DNA of 14,633 nt from an uncultured Collinsella sp. (GTDB taxonomy: Bacteria > Actinomycetota > Coriobacteriia > Coriobacteriales > Coriobacteriaceae): the NCBI GenBank assembly GCA_900551205.1, contig URUW01000019.1, positions 1 through 14,633 of the forward strand. The letters run 5' to 3'. Below, piece after piece: positions 1 to 6,599 of this stretch; within the stretch, counting starts at the first letter, position 1; each line of letters opens with the position of its first letter. The notes beneath the pieces were generated by a model. The model was not told the origin of the DNA, did not search any database, and saw only the letters and a program-made list of their open reading frames with translations. The position numbers and the translations under genes are program-made.

Positions 1-927
1 GTCGCGAATGTGCTGGCAGCTCTTGTGGAAGCCCTCGAGCTCGTACTCGGACAGGTCCAGCGTGTAGACCTCCTCGACGCCCTCGGCACCGATCACGCAC
101 GGCAGGGAGGTGAAGATGCCCTCCTCGCCATACTGGCCGGTCATGAGCGTAGAGGCCGAAAGCACGGCGTGCTCGTTGTGCAGAACGGCGGCGCAGACGC
201 GCGCGGCGGAGTTGGCGACGGCGTACTCGGTGCACTGCTTGCCCTGGTAGGTCACATAGCCGCCCTTGCGCGCGAGCTCCTCGATCTCCATGTGGTCGAA
301 GGCGTACTTGTCGGGGTTCTCGGCCTGAAGCTCGTTAAGGCTCTTGCCGGCGACGGTTGCGGCCTTAAAGGCGGCAAGCTGGCTAAAGCCGTGCTCGCCG
401 ATCATGTAGGCATCGATGGACTTGGGGCTCACGCCGACCTTCTTGGAGATCTCGGTGCGCAGGCGGGCGGAGTCCAGACCGCAGCCCGAGCCGATAATCT
501 TCTTGGGGTCGTAGCCGGTTAGGTGCCACAGCTCGGTACACACGACGTCGCAGGGGTTGGAGATGCTCACGAAGATGCCGTCGAAGCCGGCGTCGACGAT
601 GCGCTTGGCAAAGGTGCGGGCGGCGCCGGTGGTAAAGAACAGCTCGCCGTCGCGGTTGCCGGCGGCCAGCGCGACCTTGCCGGCGGCGTTGACGATGACG
701 TCGCAGCAGGCAAGCTCCTCGTAGTGGTCGTAGCAGTTGACGATCTTGGTGTTGTACGGGACAAACGAAAGGGAGTCACGCAGGTCCTGAACCTCGGACG
801 TCACCTTGGCCTCGTTGATATCGCACAGGTACAGCTCATCGGCAATGCCCTGCATGAGCAGGCTGTTGGCGACATGTGCTCCTACGTGGCCCTGGCCGAC
901 CACACCGATCTTACGCGTCTGGTACAT
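1..927 (-). CDS. L-2-hydroxyacid dehydrogenase (L-lactate / 2-hydroxyisocaproate dehydrogenase type), C-terminus cut by window edge
   Basis: Cytosolic NAD-dependent enzyme of the lactate/malate dehydrogenase family, expected to interconvert a 2-oxoacid and an L-2-hydroxyacid. Reading back from 927 the protein starts MYQTRKIGVVGQGHVG. The Rossmann GxGxxG is at residues 11-16 and Asp36 ends strand beta-2, which favours NAD. An SNP turn lies at 123-125, a substrate-loop Arg near 92 (GNRDGE), the Asp152/Arg155 pair (LDSARLR) and catalytic His179 in GEHGFSQ. The GEHGxSQ form and overall layout resemble Lactobacillus L-2-hydroxyisocaproate dehydrogenase more than classical LDH (GEHGDSE), so the substrate may be a branched 2-oxoacid. 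309 codons are present; relatives are about 305-315 residues, so only a few C-terminal residues should be missing. The ATG at 927 follows an AAAGGA ribosome-binding site. It is divergent from metA. Family is firm; substrate is inferred. Confidence 0.9.
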   Translation of the reverse strand, partial: MYQTRKIGVVGQGHVGAHVANSLLMQGIADELYLCDINEAKVTSEVQDLRDSLSFVPYNTKIVNCYDHYEELACCDVIVNAAGKVALAAGNRDGELFFTTGAARTFAKRIVDAGFDGIFVSISNPCDVVCTELWHLTGYDPKKIIGSGCGLDSARLRTEISKKVGVSPKSIDAYMIGEHGFSQLAAFKAATVAGKSLNELQAENPDKYAFDHMEIEELARKGGYVTYQGKQCTEYAVANSAARVCAAVLHNEHAVLSASTLMTGQYGEEGIFTSLPCVIGAEGVEEVYTLDLSEYELEGFHKSCQHIRD

Positions 928-964
928 ATGTGTATCCTTTCGGCCGAGTTTTTCGCGTCGAACC

Positions 965-995
965 ATTGTAGCGTCCTGCCACCACTTTGCTAGAC
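965..995 (-). promoter_or_regulatory. candidate promoter for the dehydrogenase gene
   Basis: On the minus strand a good -10 hexamer TACAAT (complement of 965-970) lies about 38 nt before the ATG at 927. The -35 position 17 nt upstream reads TAGCAA, a weak match. Only the -10 is convincing. Confidence 0.3.
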
Positions 996-1006
996 TAAAG
1001 CGCCGC

Positions 1007-1039
1007 AGATTTTTGGGACATGCCTTAATCTCTACTTTT
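1007..1039 (+). repeat. decayed copy of the GGACATGCC palindromic repeat
   Basis: AGATTTTTGGGACATGCCT at 1007-1025 matches, with one substitution, the minus strand of the hairpin at 3031-3069 (AGATTTTTAGGACATGCCT). Similarity continues through AATCT-TAC-TTTT on the right side with small indels. The stem here is reduced to AGATT/AATCT, so it looks like a degenerate copy of a dispersed intergenic element. It sits between the divergent dehydrogenase and metA genes. Confidence 0.5.
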
Positions 1040-1061
1040 GGAGTGATTTGGGCCGCTGACG

Positions 1062-1078
1062 GCATCGCTGGGCGATGC
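1062..1078 (+). other. perfect 7-bp hairpin in the metA leader region
   Basis: GCATCGC (1062-1068) and GCGATGC (1072-1078) flank a TGG loop. No U-run follows, so it is not an intrinsic terminator. It lies 60-77 nt before the metA start and could be a leader hairpin or chance. No SAM-riboswitch-like architecture was recognised around it. Confidence 0.3.
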
Positions 1079-1138
1079 GCTCGCGCGGATGGGGCCGGTC
1101 GTTGTACCATAGCTGCAACTAACTCGTAAGGAGCATCC

Positions 1139-2065
1139 ATGCCCATTCGTATTCCCGACGCCCTCCCTGCCGCCGCGCAGCTCGAGAGCGAGAACATCTT
1201 TGTCATGACCGAGTACCGCGCGCTGCACCAGGACATCCGTCCGCTGCGCGTGCTCATTCTCAACCTCATGCCCACCAAGATCGCCACCGAGACGCAGATC
1301 ATGCGCAAGCTCTCCAACACGCCGCTGCAGGTGGAGGTGGACCTGCTGCGCACCAAGACGCACGAGGCCACGCACGTGAGCGCCGGCCACCTGGAGACGT
1401 TCTACCGCACGTTCGACGACATCCGCGACATCCACTACGACGGCCTGATCATCACGGGCGCGCCGGTGGAGCAGATGCCGTTCGAGGAGGTCGACTACTG
1501 GCCCGAGCTCTGCCAGATCATGGATTGGTCAACCACGCACGTGCACTCTACGCTGCACATTTGTTGGGGCGCGCAGGCGGGGCTCTACCATCATTACGGT
1601 ATCCAGAAGTACGACCTGCCGGCAAAGGCGAGCGGCGTGTTCGAGCATTATCTGGTGAAGCCGCAAAGCCCGCTGGTCCGCGGCTTCGACGACCGTTTCT
1701 ATGCCGTGCACTCGCGCAACACCGATGTGCGCCGCGAGGATGTGGAGGCCGAGCCGCAGCTTGAGGTCGTGGCCGTATCCGACGAGGTGGGCCTGTACAT
1801 CGTCAAGTCGACCGACAGCCGCCGCTTCTTTGTATTTGGCCATCCCGAGTACGATACCGACACGCTGCGCCTGGAGTACGAGCGCGACGTGAAGCGCGGG
1901 CTCAACCCCCAGGTGCCGGCGCATTACTTCCCGAACGACGACCCCGCCGCTGAGCCGCGCAACGTCTGGCGCAGCCAGGCTCAGCTGTTCTACACCAACT
2001 GGCTCAACTACTACGTCTACCAGACCACGCCCTACGACCTGGCCCGCGCCGGCGAGGAGCACTAG
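1139..2065 (+). CDS. metA: homoserine O-acetyltransferase (MetA family)
   Basis: Catalyses the first committed step of methionine synthesis, acylating the hydroxyl of L-homoserine in the cytosol. The 308-residue product is full length for MetA (E. coli 309). The catalytic Cys142 (HICWGAQAG), His235 and Glu237 (FGHPEYD) are all at their canonical numbers. Residue 111 is Glu in TGAPVEQ. Work on Bacillus cereus MetA linked Glu111 to acetyl-CoA use and Gly111 (as in E. coli) to succinyl-CoA, so acetyl-CoA is the predicted donor although the family is often named succinyltransferase. The ATG at 1139 follows TAAGGAG with suitable spacing. It converges on the cyclo-ligase gene with a gap of only 23 bp, and no strong terminator is visible there. 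No methionine-pathway neighbour is present, so it appears to be a stand-alone gene. Confidence 0.96.
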   Translation: MPIRIPDALPAAAQLESENIFVMTEYRALHQDIRPLRVLILNLMPTKIATETQIMRKLSNTPLQVEVDLLRTKTHEATHVSAGHLETFYRTFDDIRDIHYDGLIITGAPVEQMPFEEVDYWPELCQIMDWSTTHVHSTLHICWGAQAGLYHHYGIQKYDLPAKASGVFEHYLVKPQSPLVRGFDDRFYAVHSRNTDVRREDVEAEPQLEVVAVSDEVGLYIVKSTDSRRFFVFGHPEYDTDTLRLEYERDVKRGLNPQVPAHYFPNDDPAAEPRNVWRSQAQLFYTNWLNYYVYQTTPYDLARAGEEH

Positions 2066-2088
2066 GCCGTCGGGAGGTGCACCGGCCG

Positions 2089-2685
2089 TTAGGCGCTGAT
2101 GATGTGGGGTAGCGGCAGGTCGTGGGCGTCGGTGGGAACGTGGTCGACACGCTGCTCTTCAAAGGCGATGCCGATGATTTGACATGCGGGCGAGAGCATG
2201 GGCAGGTAGCGGTCATAGCAGCCGCCGCCGTAGCCCAGGCGCGCGCCGGCGCGGTCGAAGGCTACGAGTGGCACGACGACCATGTCGAGAGCTTCAACAG
2301 GCACGATAGGGAAGCGGCTGCTGTCGATGTCCATGGCCGCGAAGGCTCGCGTGGGGTGGTCGACAAACGGAGCTGCGGACGCATCGTCGACAGCAACTGC
2401 CCGCATGCACATGCGTTGGCCACAAGCTGCGGCATCAATTGCCGAGAGCATGCATGGATAGGTCACGCGCCAGCTGCGTTTGGCGGCAGCTGCGGCAAAC
2501 ACGGCAGGGTCGACTTCGGAACCCATCGCGGCGTAGACGGCAACGGTGTGCGGCGCCGCGGAATCCGAGCGATCCAACAGCTCAACAAGCCGCGCACAGA
2601 TAACGGCAGACTTCGTCACCCGCACATCCAAATCAAGAGCATCGCGCCGGGCAATTACCGCTCGCCGCAACTCAGTCTTATCCAT
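2089..2685 (-). CDS. 5-formyltetrahydrofolate cyclo-ligase (5,10-methenyl-THF synthetase)
   Basis: Uses MgATP to convert 5-formyl-THF to 5,10-methenyl-THF, returning stored folate to the one-carbon pool. The 198-residue product has a basic N-terminus MDKTELRRAVIARRDAL typical of the family (substrate/ATP contacts). Its signature is at about 134-160: D-x-VVVPLVAFD, then RLGYGGGCYDRYLP. The usual GYGGGYYDR has Cys in place of the first Tyr here. The frame can be extended to a TTG at 2712, but that lies inside a palindromic repeat. The ATG at 2685 has a GAGG site 5-8 nt upstream and gives the usual family length, so it was chosen. The gene faces metA tail to tail. A 13-bp hairpin (2702-2740) sits directly in front of its ribosome-binding site and could affect translation. 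Confidence 0.92.
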   Translation of the reverse strand: MDKTELRRAVIARRDALDLDVRVTKSAVICARLVELLDRSDSAAPHTVAVYAAMGSEVDPAVFAAAAAKRSWRVTYPCMLSAIDAAACGQRMCMRAVAVDDASAAPFVDHPTRAFAAMDIDSSRFPIVPVEALDMVVVPLVAFDRAGARLGYGGGCYDRYLPMLSPACQIIGIAFEEQRVDHVPTDAHDLPLPHIISA

Positions 2686-2701
2686 CCCAGCCTCATCTTC
2701 C

Positions 2702-2740
2702 AAACCTACCAAAAAGGGACAGGTTTATTTTGGCAGGTTT
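2702..2740. repeat. 13-bp palindrome with GGGACAGG loop (element H1)
   Basis: AAACCTACCAAAA (2702-2714) pairs with TTTTGGCAGGTTT (2728-2740) with one mismatch around a 13-nt loop containing GGGACAGG. It lies in the 5' leader of the cyclo-ligase gene, ending about 17 nt before its ATG. Its geometry (13-bp arms, 13-nt loop with GGACA) matches the hairpin at 3031-3069. This suggests a REP-like dispersed element rather than a gene-specific structure. Confidence 0.65.
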
Positions 2741-2793
2741 TATCTGGGCAAATACCCAAACCACCACGCAAACCATCGTAAAGGGAGCAGTTC

Positions 2794-2898
2794 ATGGACA
2801 CCTTCGTGGTGGCTTTGACGAAGGGCGGGTGTTCGCGGCGGTTTGTCTCGATCTGTAACAGTAACTCGGCAAAATCGGACCTAGATGTTACAGATTGA
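2794..2898 (+). CDS. possible 34-residue small ORF, probably an artefact of the repeat
   Basis: ATG at 2794 is preceded by AAAGGGAG with 7 nt spacing, a good ribosome-binding site. It opens 34 codons beginning MDTFVVALTKGGCSRRFVS and ending in DVTD. The second half is encoded by the palindromic repeat at 2842-2904, including its stop codon at 2896-2898. No known family was recognised. It may be a chance ORF carried by the repeat; the good start site is the only reason to list it. Confidence 0.15.
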   Translation: MDTFVVALTKGGCSRRFVSICNSNSAKSDLDVTD

Positions 2899-2904
2899 GA
2901 CAAA
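2842..2904. repeat. GTCTC/GAGAC palindromic repeat, copy 1
   Basis: Left arm TTTGTCTCGATCTGTAACA (2842-2860) and right arm TGTTACAGATTGAGACAAA (2886-2904) are 19-nt inverted repeats with a single mismatch, separated by 25 nt. The mismatch would be G-U paired in RNA read from the plus strand. It lies between the M16 protease and the cyclo-ligase, both on the minus strand. It would be read only if transcription passed the hairpin terminator at 3031-3069. Confidence 0.8.
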
Positions 2905-2925
2905 GGGTCAGCGTCATCCGGAAAC

Positions 2926-2983
2926 GTCTCGATTTGTAACATCTGGAGTCGATATTGCCGCCTAGATGTTACAGATTGAGACA
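2926..2983. repeat. GTCTC/GAGAC palindromic repeat, copy 2
   Basis: Left arm GTCTCGATTTGTAACATCT (2926-2944) pairs with AGATGTTACAGATTGAGAC (2965-2983) with two mismatches, both wobble-compatible on one strand. The right arm plus flanking CCTAGA is identical to that of copy 1 at a period of 81 bp. The intervening loop differs. Selection or recent duplication therefore keeps the arms while the loops drift. Confidence 0.8.
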
Positions 2984-3023
2984 AACTGGCGGGATGGGGT
3001 GAGCTGCCCCGCCCAAGCAGCGG

Positions 3024-3069
3024 CAAAAGAAAAGGTAGATTTTCAGGCATGTCCTAAAAATCTACCTTT
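3024..3069 (-). terminator. hairpin terminator downstream of the M16 protease (element H4)
   Basis: On the minus strand the hairpin begins 4 nt after the protease stop codon. It has perfect 13-nt arms (3057-3069 and 3031-3043, AAAGGTAGATTTT on the plus strand) around a 13-nt loop TAGGACATGCCTG, followed by TTTTCTTTTG. The position and T-rich tail fit an intrinsic terminator, though the stem is AT-rich. A decayed relative occurs at 1007-1039, so it is also a member of a dispersed repeat family. Confidence 0.65.
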
Positions 3070-3073
3070 GTGG

Positions 3074-6000
3074 TTAGCCCAGCAGGTCGACTACATTGAA
3101 GCCGGCGTTGCTCTTGGCGATGACGTCGCGGCCGCCAAAGACACAGGTTGGCGACTCGGCTGCGATGCGCGTCACGTCGGCGCCGAGCGAGCGCAGCTCA
3201 CCGGGCGTGGCGGCGAGCATCTGGGCGCGGCGCTCCTCGCGTGCGTGCGGATCGAGCCCAGCCAGGTAGGTCGTATTGCGGCGCTTGGTGAGCGCGTACG
3301 GCTTCACGGGCGCGTCCATGCCGCTCACGCAGCTTACGATAAAGCCCTCAAAGGCGGCCTCGTCGGGCTCAAAGCTGCCGAGCCATTCGCCTGCGCGCGC
3401 CACGCGCTCAATCGAGGGGTCGATTGCCGGGTCGCGGTAGGTGTAGAACGCCGCCTGACGCTCGCCTGCAGCGCGGAATCCGCAGCCGTACGCACCGCCC
3501 TTCACGCGGATCTCGTTCCACAGGTAGTCGTAGGAGAGCGCGTTGGCGGCAACTGCCCAGGTGCCCGTCACGTCGAGCCCCAAGCGACGCGGGTCGCACG
3601 CGCTTGCCGCAAAGCAGATGTCGCTGGGGATCACGAACGCCTCGTGGCGGTCGCGCGGCGTCGGCACCACGAGCGCGTTGCGGCCGGCATCGGTGCCGTG
3701 GCCCGCGCCCAGCCCCAGGTCGCCTGCAGCGGCCCAGTACGCGTTAAAGTCCTCATCGCTGCCGGTAAAGCTCGCCATGCAGCCATCGGCCACAAAGATG
3801 AGGTCTGCCAGCTCGGCAAGCTTGGTACGCAGCCCGTCCACGCGCTCGTCAAAGTGTTCGAGCAGATCGCGCAGGAACAGGTAGAAGTCTACGCCCGAGA
3901 GCTGTTCACGCACCACGGCAGAAGGCGAGCTGTAGCTCATCGCGCGACCGAGCGCCGCCGAGTGGCCGTTGTTGATAAAGCCCTGCTCAAGCCCAATGCG
4001 AATCTGCGTGAGCACGTCGCGCACGCGGTCGGCGTCGGCGTCGAGCAATAGCGTGCTCGACCACACCTCGCGCGGCAGGTTCGCCAGCGCGTCGATCTTC
4101 TCGGACAGGGCACCGGCGCTCACCAGCAGGTAGGGGCGCACGCCGTCCACGTCGGGCTGCGTCATGACCTCGGTCGTAAAGCTCAAAAAGCCCAGCTTGC
4201 CGGCGAGCAGGTTGTCGAGTTCCTCGGCCGAGTGCTCGCTCGTGGGTAGTTGTTTGAGCAGGCGGCAGAGCAGCGTCACGTAGGGCAGGTCCTCAAATGC
4301 GACGCAGCTCAGGTCGAAGTACTGCATGGCGTAGGCCAGGCGGTTGGTGGGGATGCCGTGGCGCAGACAGGGGATGGGCGCGGTCGTGTCCACAACGAGC
4401 GGCGGCTCGGGGCGCGCCTCGCCAATGTCGGATACGCGGAGGCGCGGCAGCGTGGCCTTGTCCTCGGGCGTGTCCTCGGCCTCCTGCGCGGCACGCAGTA
4501 CGGCCGTGCGCTTGACCACATCGGCCAGCTCGGCATCGGTCATGGCGTCGCGCTTGGCAGCCAGCTCGGCAGCTTCGGCGCCCTCCGAACCCTCGGCGGC
4601 GTCCACCGGCACCAGCTCGACCAGCGCCATGTGGTCGTTCTGCAGCACCAGCTCGCGCAGCAGGTCTTCAAAGTAGCTGCCGTCCAGCTCGCCGCGCAGC
4701 TCCTCGTACACCGGGCCGTACTTGAGCGCCAGCGTCGCGGCGTCGTCATCGTAGAGCCACGTGCTCAGCGCATCGCACGCAATGGCCACGCCGTCGGCGA
4801 TGCCATAGTCGCGCTGGCGCAGGTCGTACTCGTTGCTGCTGATGATGGCCTCCAGGCGCTCGCGCGGAACGCCGTGCTCGCACAGGTCGCGGCAGACGTC
4901 CTGGAACACGCGGCGCAGCTCGCGCGCCACGCCGGGCTGCGCGTTCTGCAGCATGATGAGTTCGTAGGGCTGCAGGCACTCGGCCGCGGTGTAGCTCACC
5001 ACGTTGCCGCCCAGGCCGGCGGCCAGAATGGCCTTCTTAACCGGCGCCTCGTTGGAGCCCAGCAGCGCCTCGAACAGGATGTCCGCCGCGATCGTGCGCT
5101 TGCGGTCGAGCGCGCTGCCCAGCACCAGACCCAGGCCCACCAAGGCGTTCTCGGGCGTGGTGGCCATCTCGACGCGCTTATACTCGCAGGTCACAGGCGC
5201 CTGCACGTCCAGCGGATTGGGCGCCAGCGCGGACGGGTCCTCGCCGGCGGCGACGGCAGCGTCCATGCGGCGGCTCGCGGCACTCGACTGCGACAGATAG
5301 CGTTCATCCAAAAACGCCAGTGCGCGGTCCACATCCAGGTCGCCATAGAGCGTTATATAAGAGTTGGAAGGATTGTAGTGGCGCGCGTGCGTGTCCAGGA
5401 ACTGCTCGTAGGTGAGCGCGGGAATCGCGCGCGGGTCGCCGCCGCTCTCGTGCGCATAGGCGGTGTCGGGATAGAGCGCGGCGTTGACGGCGTCGTCCAG
5501 CACGCTCATGGGGTCGGACAGCGCACCCTTCATCTCGTTGAACACCACGCCGTTATAGCGCAGCGTGCCCTCGCGCAGGCTCGCGGGGTTGTCGCCGCCC
5601 TCGCCCTCGGCGCCCTTCGGCAGGTCCAGCTCGTAGTGCCAGCCCTCCTGCTCAAAAATGGTGGGCTTGGTATAGATGGCCGGGTTGAACACCGCGTCCA
5701 GGTACACGTCCATCAGGTTGTACAGGTCCTGCTCGTTGGTGGTGGCAACGGGGTAGATGGTCTTGTCGGGGTAGGTCATGGCGTTGAGGAACGTCTGCAT
5801 GGAGCTCTTGATCAGGTCGACAAACGGCTCCTTGACGGGAAACTTGGCCGATCCGCACAGCACCGAGTGCTCAAGAATGTGGAACACGCCGGTGGAATCG
5901 GCCGGCGGCGTCTTAAAGCCAATGGCAAAGGCCTTGTTTTCGTCGTCGCACGCTAGGTGCAGCAGGCGAGCGCCCGAGGCGGTGTGGCGCAGCACGTAAG

Positions 6001-6118
6001 CGTCTGCGTCGAGCTCGGGCACGGTCTCGCGGCGTTCGACGGTAAAGCCGTGGCAGGTGGTTCCGGGCACCAGCAGCGCGGCGGCAGCGGCGCGCGGGTC
6101 GGTTGAGGTAGTGGACAT
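3074..6118 (-). CDS. M16C family zinc metallopeptidase (PreP/Cym1-like presequence-protease family)
   Basis: A 1014-residue single-chain clam-shell peptidase expected to degrade peptides. Relatives are mitochondrial and plastid PreP and bacterial homologues; no signal peptide is seen, so it is probably cytosolic. The inverted zinc motif HxxEH is HILEH at residues 80-84. The distal Glu ligand is in FEQEGW (about 156-158). The conserved KEPFVDLIKSSMQTFLNAMT block follows the active site, and the C-terminal half keeps the RVKGGAYGCGF loop near 871-881, which completes the catalytic chamber in PreP. An acidic, Ala/Glu-rich linker near 510-550 fits the M16C-associated region. The frame stays open upstream to 6319, but ATG 6118 has AAAGGAG at good spacing and a promoter just upstream, and the extension would translate a repeat array. 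A terminator follows the stop. It appears monocistronic. Confidence 0.93.
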   Translation of the reverse strand: MSTTSTDPRAAAAALLVPGTTCHGFTVERRETVPELDADAYVLRHTASGARLLHLACDDENKAFAIGFKTPPADSTGVFHILEHSVLCGSAKFPVKEPFVDLIKSSMQTFLNAMTYPDKTIYPVATTNEQDLYNLMDVYLDAVFNPAIYTKPTIFEQEGWHYELDLPKGAEGEGGDNPASLREGTLRYNGVVFNEMKGALSDPMSVLDDAVNAALYPDTAYAHESGGDPRAIPALTYEQFLDTHARHYNPSNSYITLYGDLDVDRALAFLDERYLSQSSAASRRMDAAVAAGEDPSALAPNPLDVQAPVTCEYKRVEMATTPENALVGLGLVLGSALDRKRTIAADILFEALLGSNEAPVKKAILAAGLGGNVVSYTAAECLQPYELIMLQNAQPGVARELRRVFQDVCRDLCEHGVPRERLEAIISSNEYDLRQRDYGIADGVAIACDALSTWLYDDDAATLALKYGPVYEELRGELDGSYFEDLLRELVLQNDHMALVELVPVDAAEGSEGAEAAELAAKRDAMTDAELADVVKRTAVLRAAQEAEDTPEDKATLPRLRVSDIGEARPEPPLVVDTTAPIPCLRHGIPTNRLAYAMQYFDLSCVAFEDLPYVTLLCRLLKQLPTSEHSAEELDNLLAGKLGFLSFTTEVMTQPDVDGVRPYLLVSAGALSEKIDALANLPREVWSSTLLLDADADRVRDVLTQIRIGLEQGFINNGHSAALGRAMSYSSPSAVVREQLSGVDFYLFLRDLLEHFDERVDGLRTKLAELADLIFVADGCMASFTGSDEDFNAYWAAAGDLGLGAGHGTDAGRNALVVPTPRDRHEAFVIPSDICFAASACDPRRLGLDVTGTWAVAANALSYDYLWNEIRVKGGAYGCGFRAAGERQAAFYTYRDPAIDPSIERVARAGEWLGSFEPDEAAFEGFIVSCVSGMDAPVKPYALTKRRNTTYLAGLDPHAREERRAQMLAATPGELRSLGADVTRIAAESPTCVFGGRDVIAKSNAGFNVVDLLG

Positions 6119-6170
6119 ATGCAGTCTCCTTTGACGCCCCAACGGGGGCGAATCGAGTCGAATCTCCGAG

Positions 6171-6198
6171 AGTATACCCATATGGGGCCTTCGACCAA
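6171..6198 (-). promoter_or_regulatory. promoter of the M16 protease gene
   Basis: On the minus strand TTGGTC (complement of 6193-6198), a 16-nt spacer and TATACT (complement of 6171-6176) form a plausible sigma-70-type promoter about 53 nt before the ATG. The GAGCGTGG repeat array begins immediately upstream of the -35, which is where an activator or repressor could bind. Confidence 0.5.
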
Positions 6199-6201
6199 TC
6201 T

Positions 6202-6328
6202 GCCGGATGAGCGTGGATTTTCTGGCACACGAGCGTGGAAATTCGGACGTCTGCCGCACGAGCGTGGATTTTCGGACGAAATCGGCCGCCAAAAGCCCAA
6301 AAACCGTCCAAATATCCACGCTCGCGCG
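6202..6328. repeat. degenerate GAGCGTGG repeat array upstream of the M16 promoter
   Basis: Three direct copies of a unit like CACGAGCGTGGATTTTCGGA have the core GAGCGTGG at 6209, 6231 and 6260 (steps of 22 and 29 bp). A fourth, inverted copy (CCACGCTC at 6316-6323) follows. The third direct and the inverted copy form a long imperfect stem, with GTCC/GGAC at the inner ends of the arms. It fits either a multi-site operator or a dispersed repeat. Confidence 0.65.
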
Positions 6329-6338
6329 TCAAGTACGT

Positions 6339-6388
6339 ATCTCTCACCTCACATTCATCTCTACGACGAGGGATGAATGTGAGACAGG
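6339..6388. repeat. box C: ATCTCTC/GAGGGAT inverted-repeat box upstream of gntR
   Basis: Starting ATCTCTCACCTCACATTC, this 50-bp stretch matches box A at 11471-11520 at 37 of 50 positions without gaps. The forward GAGGGATGA motif is at the same offset (29) as GAGAGATAA in boxes A and B. It also forms a perfect hairpin: CTCACATTCATC (6348-6359) with GATGAATGTGAG (6372-6383) around a 12-nt loop. No T-run is present on either side. It is likely a regulatory site or a repeat element. Confidence 0.6.
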
Positions 6389-6599
6389 TATAAGATAAAA
6401 ATCAATCGGCTTATCGGATGCATATACCGCCATCAGATTGAAGCTGTATGCGGAAATGGATGGACTCTACACCGCTTACGCAAAATAACCCCTCGTTTGC
6501 TAAAACATTATAGGAAATGGCGTGGAGTGCTAAAAAGTTCTAATACAATATAAGTCATTTATCTATAGGCTGCTGATTCCTTGTAAAGGTATGGTTGAT
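6389..6599 (+). promoter_or_regulatory. AT-rich leader of gntR with candidate -10
   Basis: This stretch has no gene and is clearly richer in A+T than its surroundings. TACAAT at 6544-6549 is a good -10 candidate, but no convincing -35 is seen (CGTGGA/GTGGAG at the right distance). Two short direct repeats, TGCTAAAACATTATA and TGCTAAAAAGTTCTAATA, begin near 6498 and 6528 and may be protein-binding half sites. An AAAGG ribosome-binding site is at 6585-6589. Confidence 0.3.

Noticed and set aside
10-993. Plus-strand open frames covering the first kilobase
   Set aside because: They are opposite the dehydrogenase, which has a full set of NAD-binding and catalytic motifs and a proper start site.
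928-1138. SAM riboswitch or S-box upstream of metA
   Set aside because: No conserved SAM-I/SAM-II style helices or terminator/antiterminator pair was recognised. Only a short 7-bp hairpin and a decayed repeat are present.
4250-5956. 568-codon open frame on the plus strand
   Set aside because: It lies entirely opposite the M16 protease, whose HILEH, EQEGW and KGGAYG motifs are clear. Its product is Val/Gly/Arg/His-rich, as expected for an antisense shadow in GC-rich DNA.
6202-6281. Possible CRISPR array
   Set aside because: There are only three degenerate units with uneven steps of 22 and 29 bp and no spacer-like unique segments of constant size. No cas genes are present.
6119-6319. N-terminal extension of the M16 protease to 6319
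   Set aside because: The extension would translate the GAGCGTGG repeats and the promoter. ATG 6118 has a strong AAAGGAG site, and the family similarity begins shortly after it.
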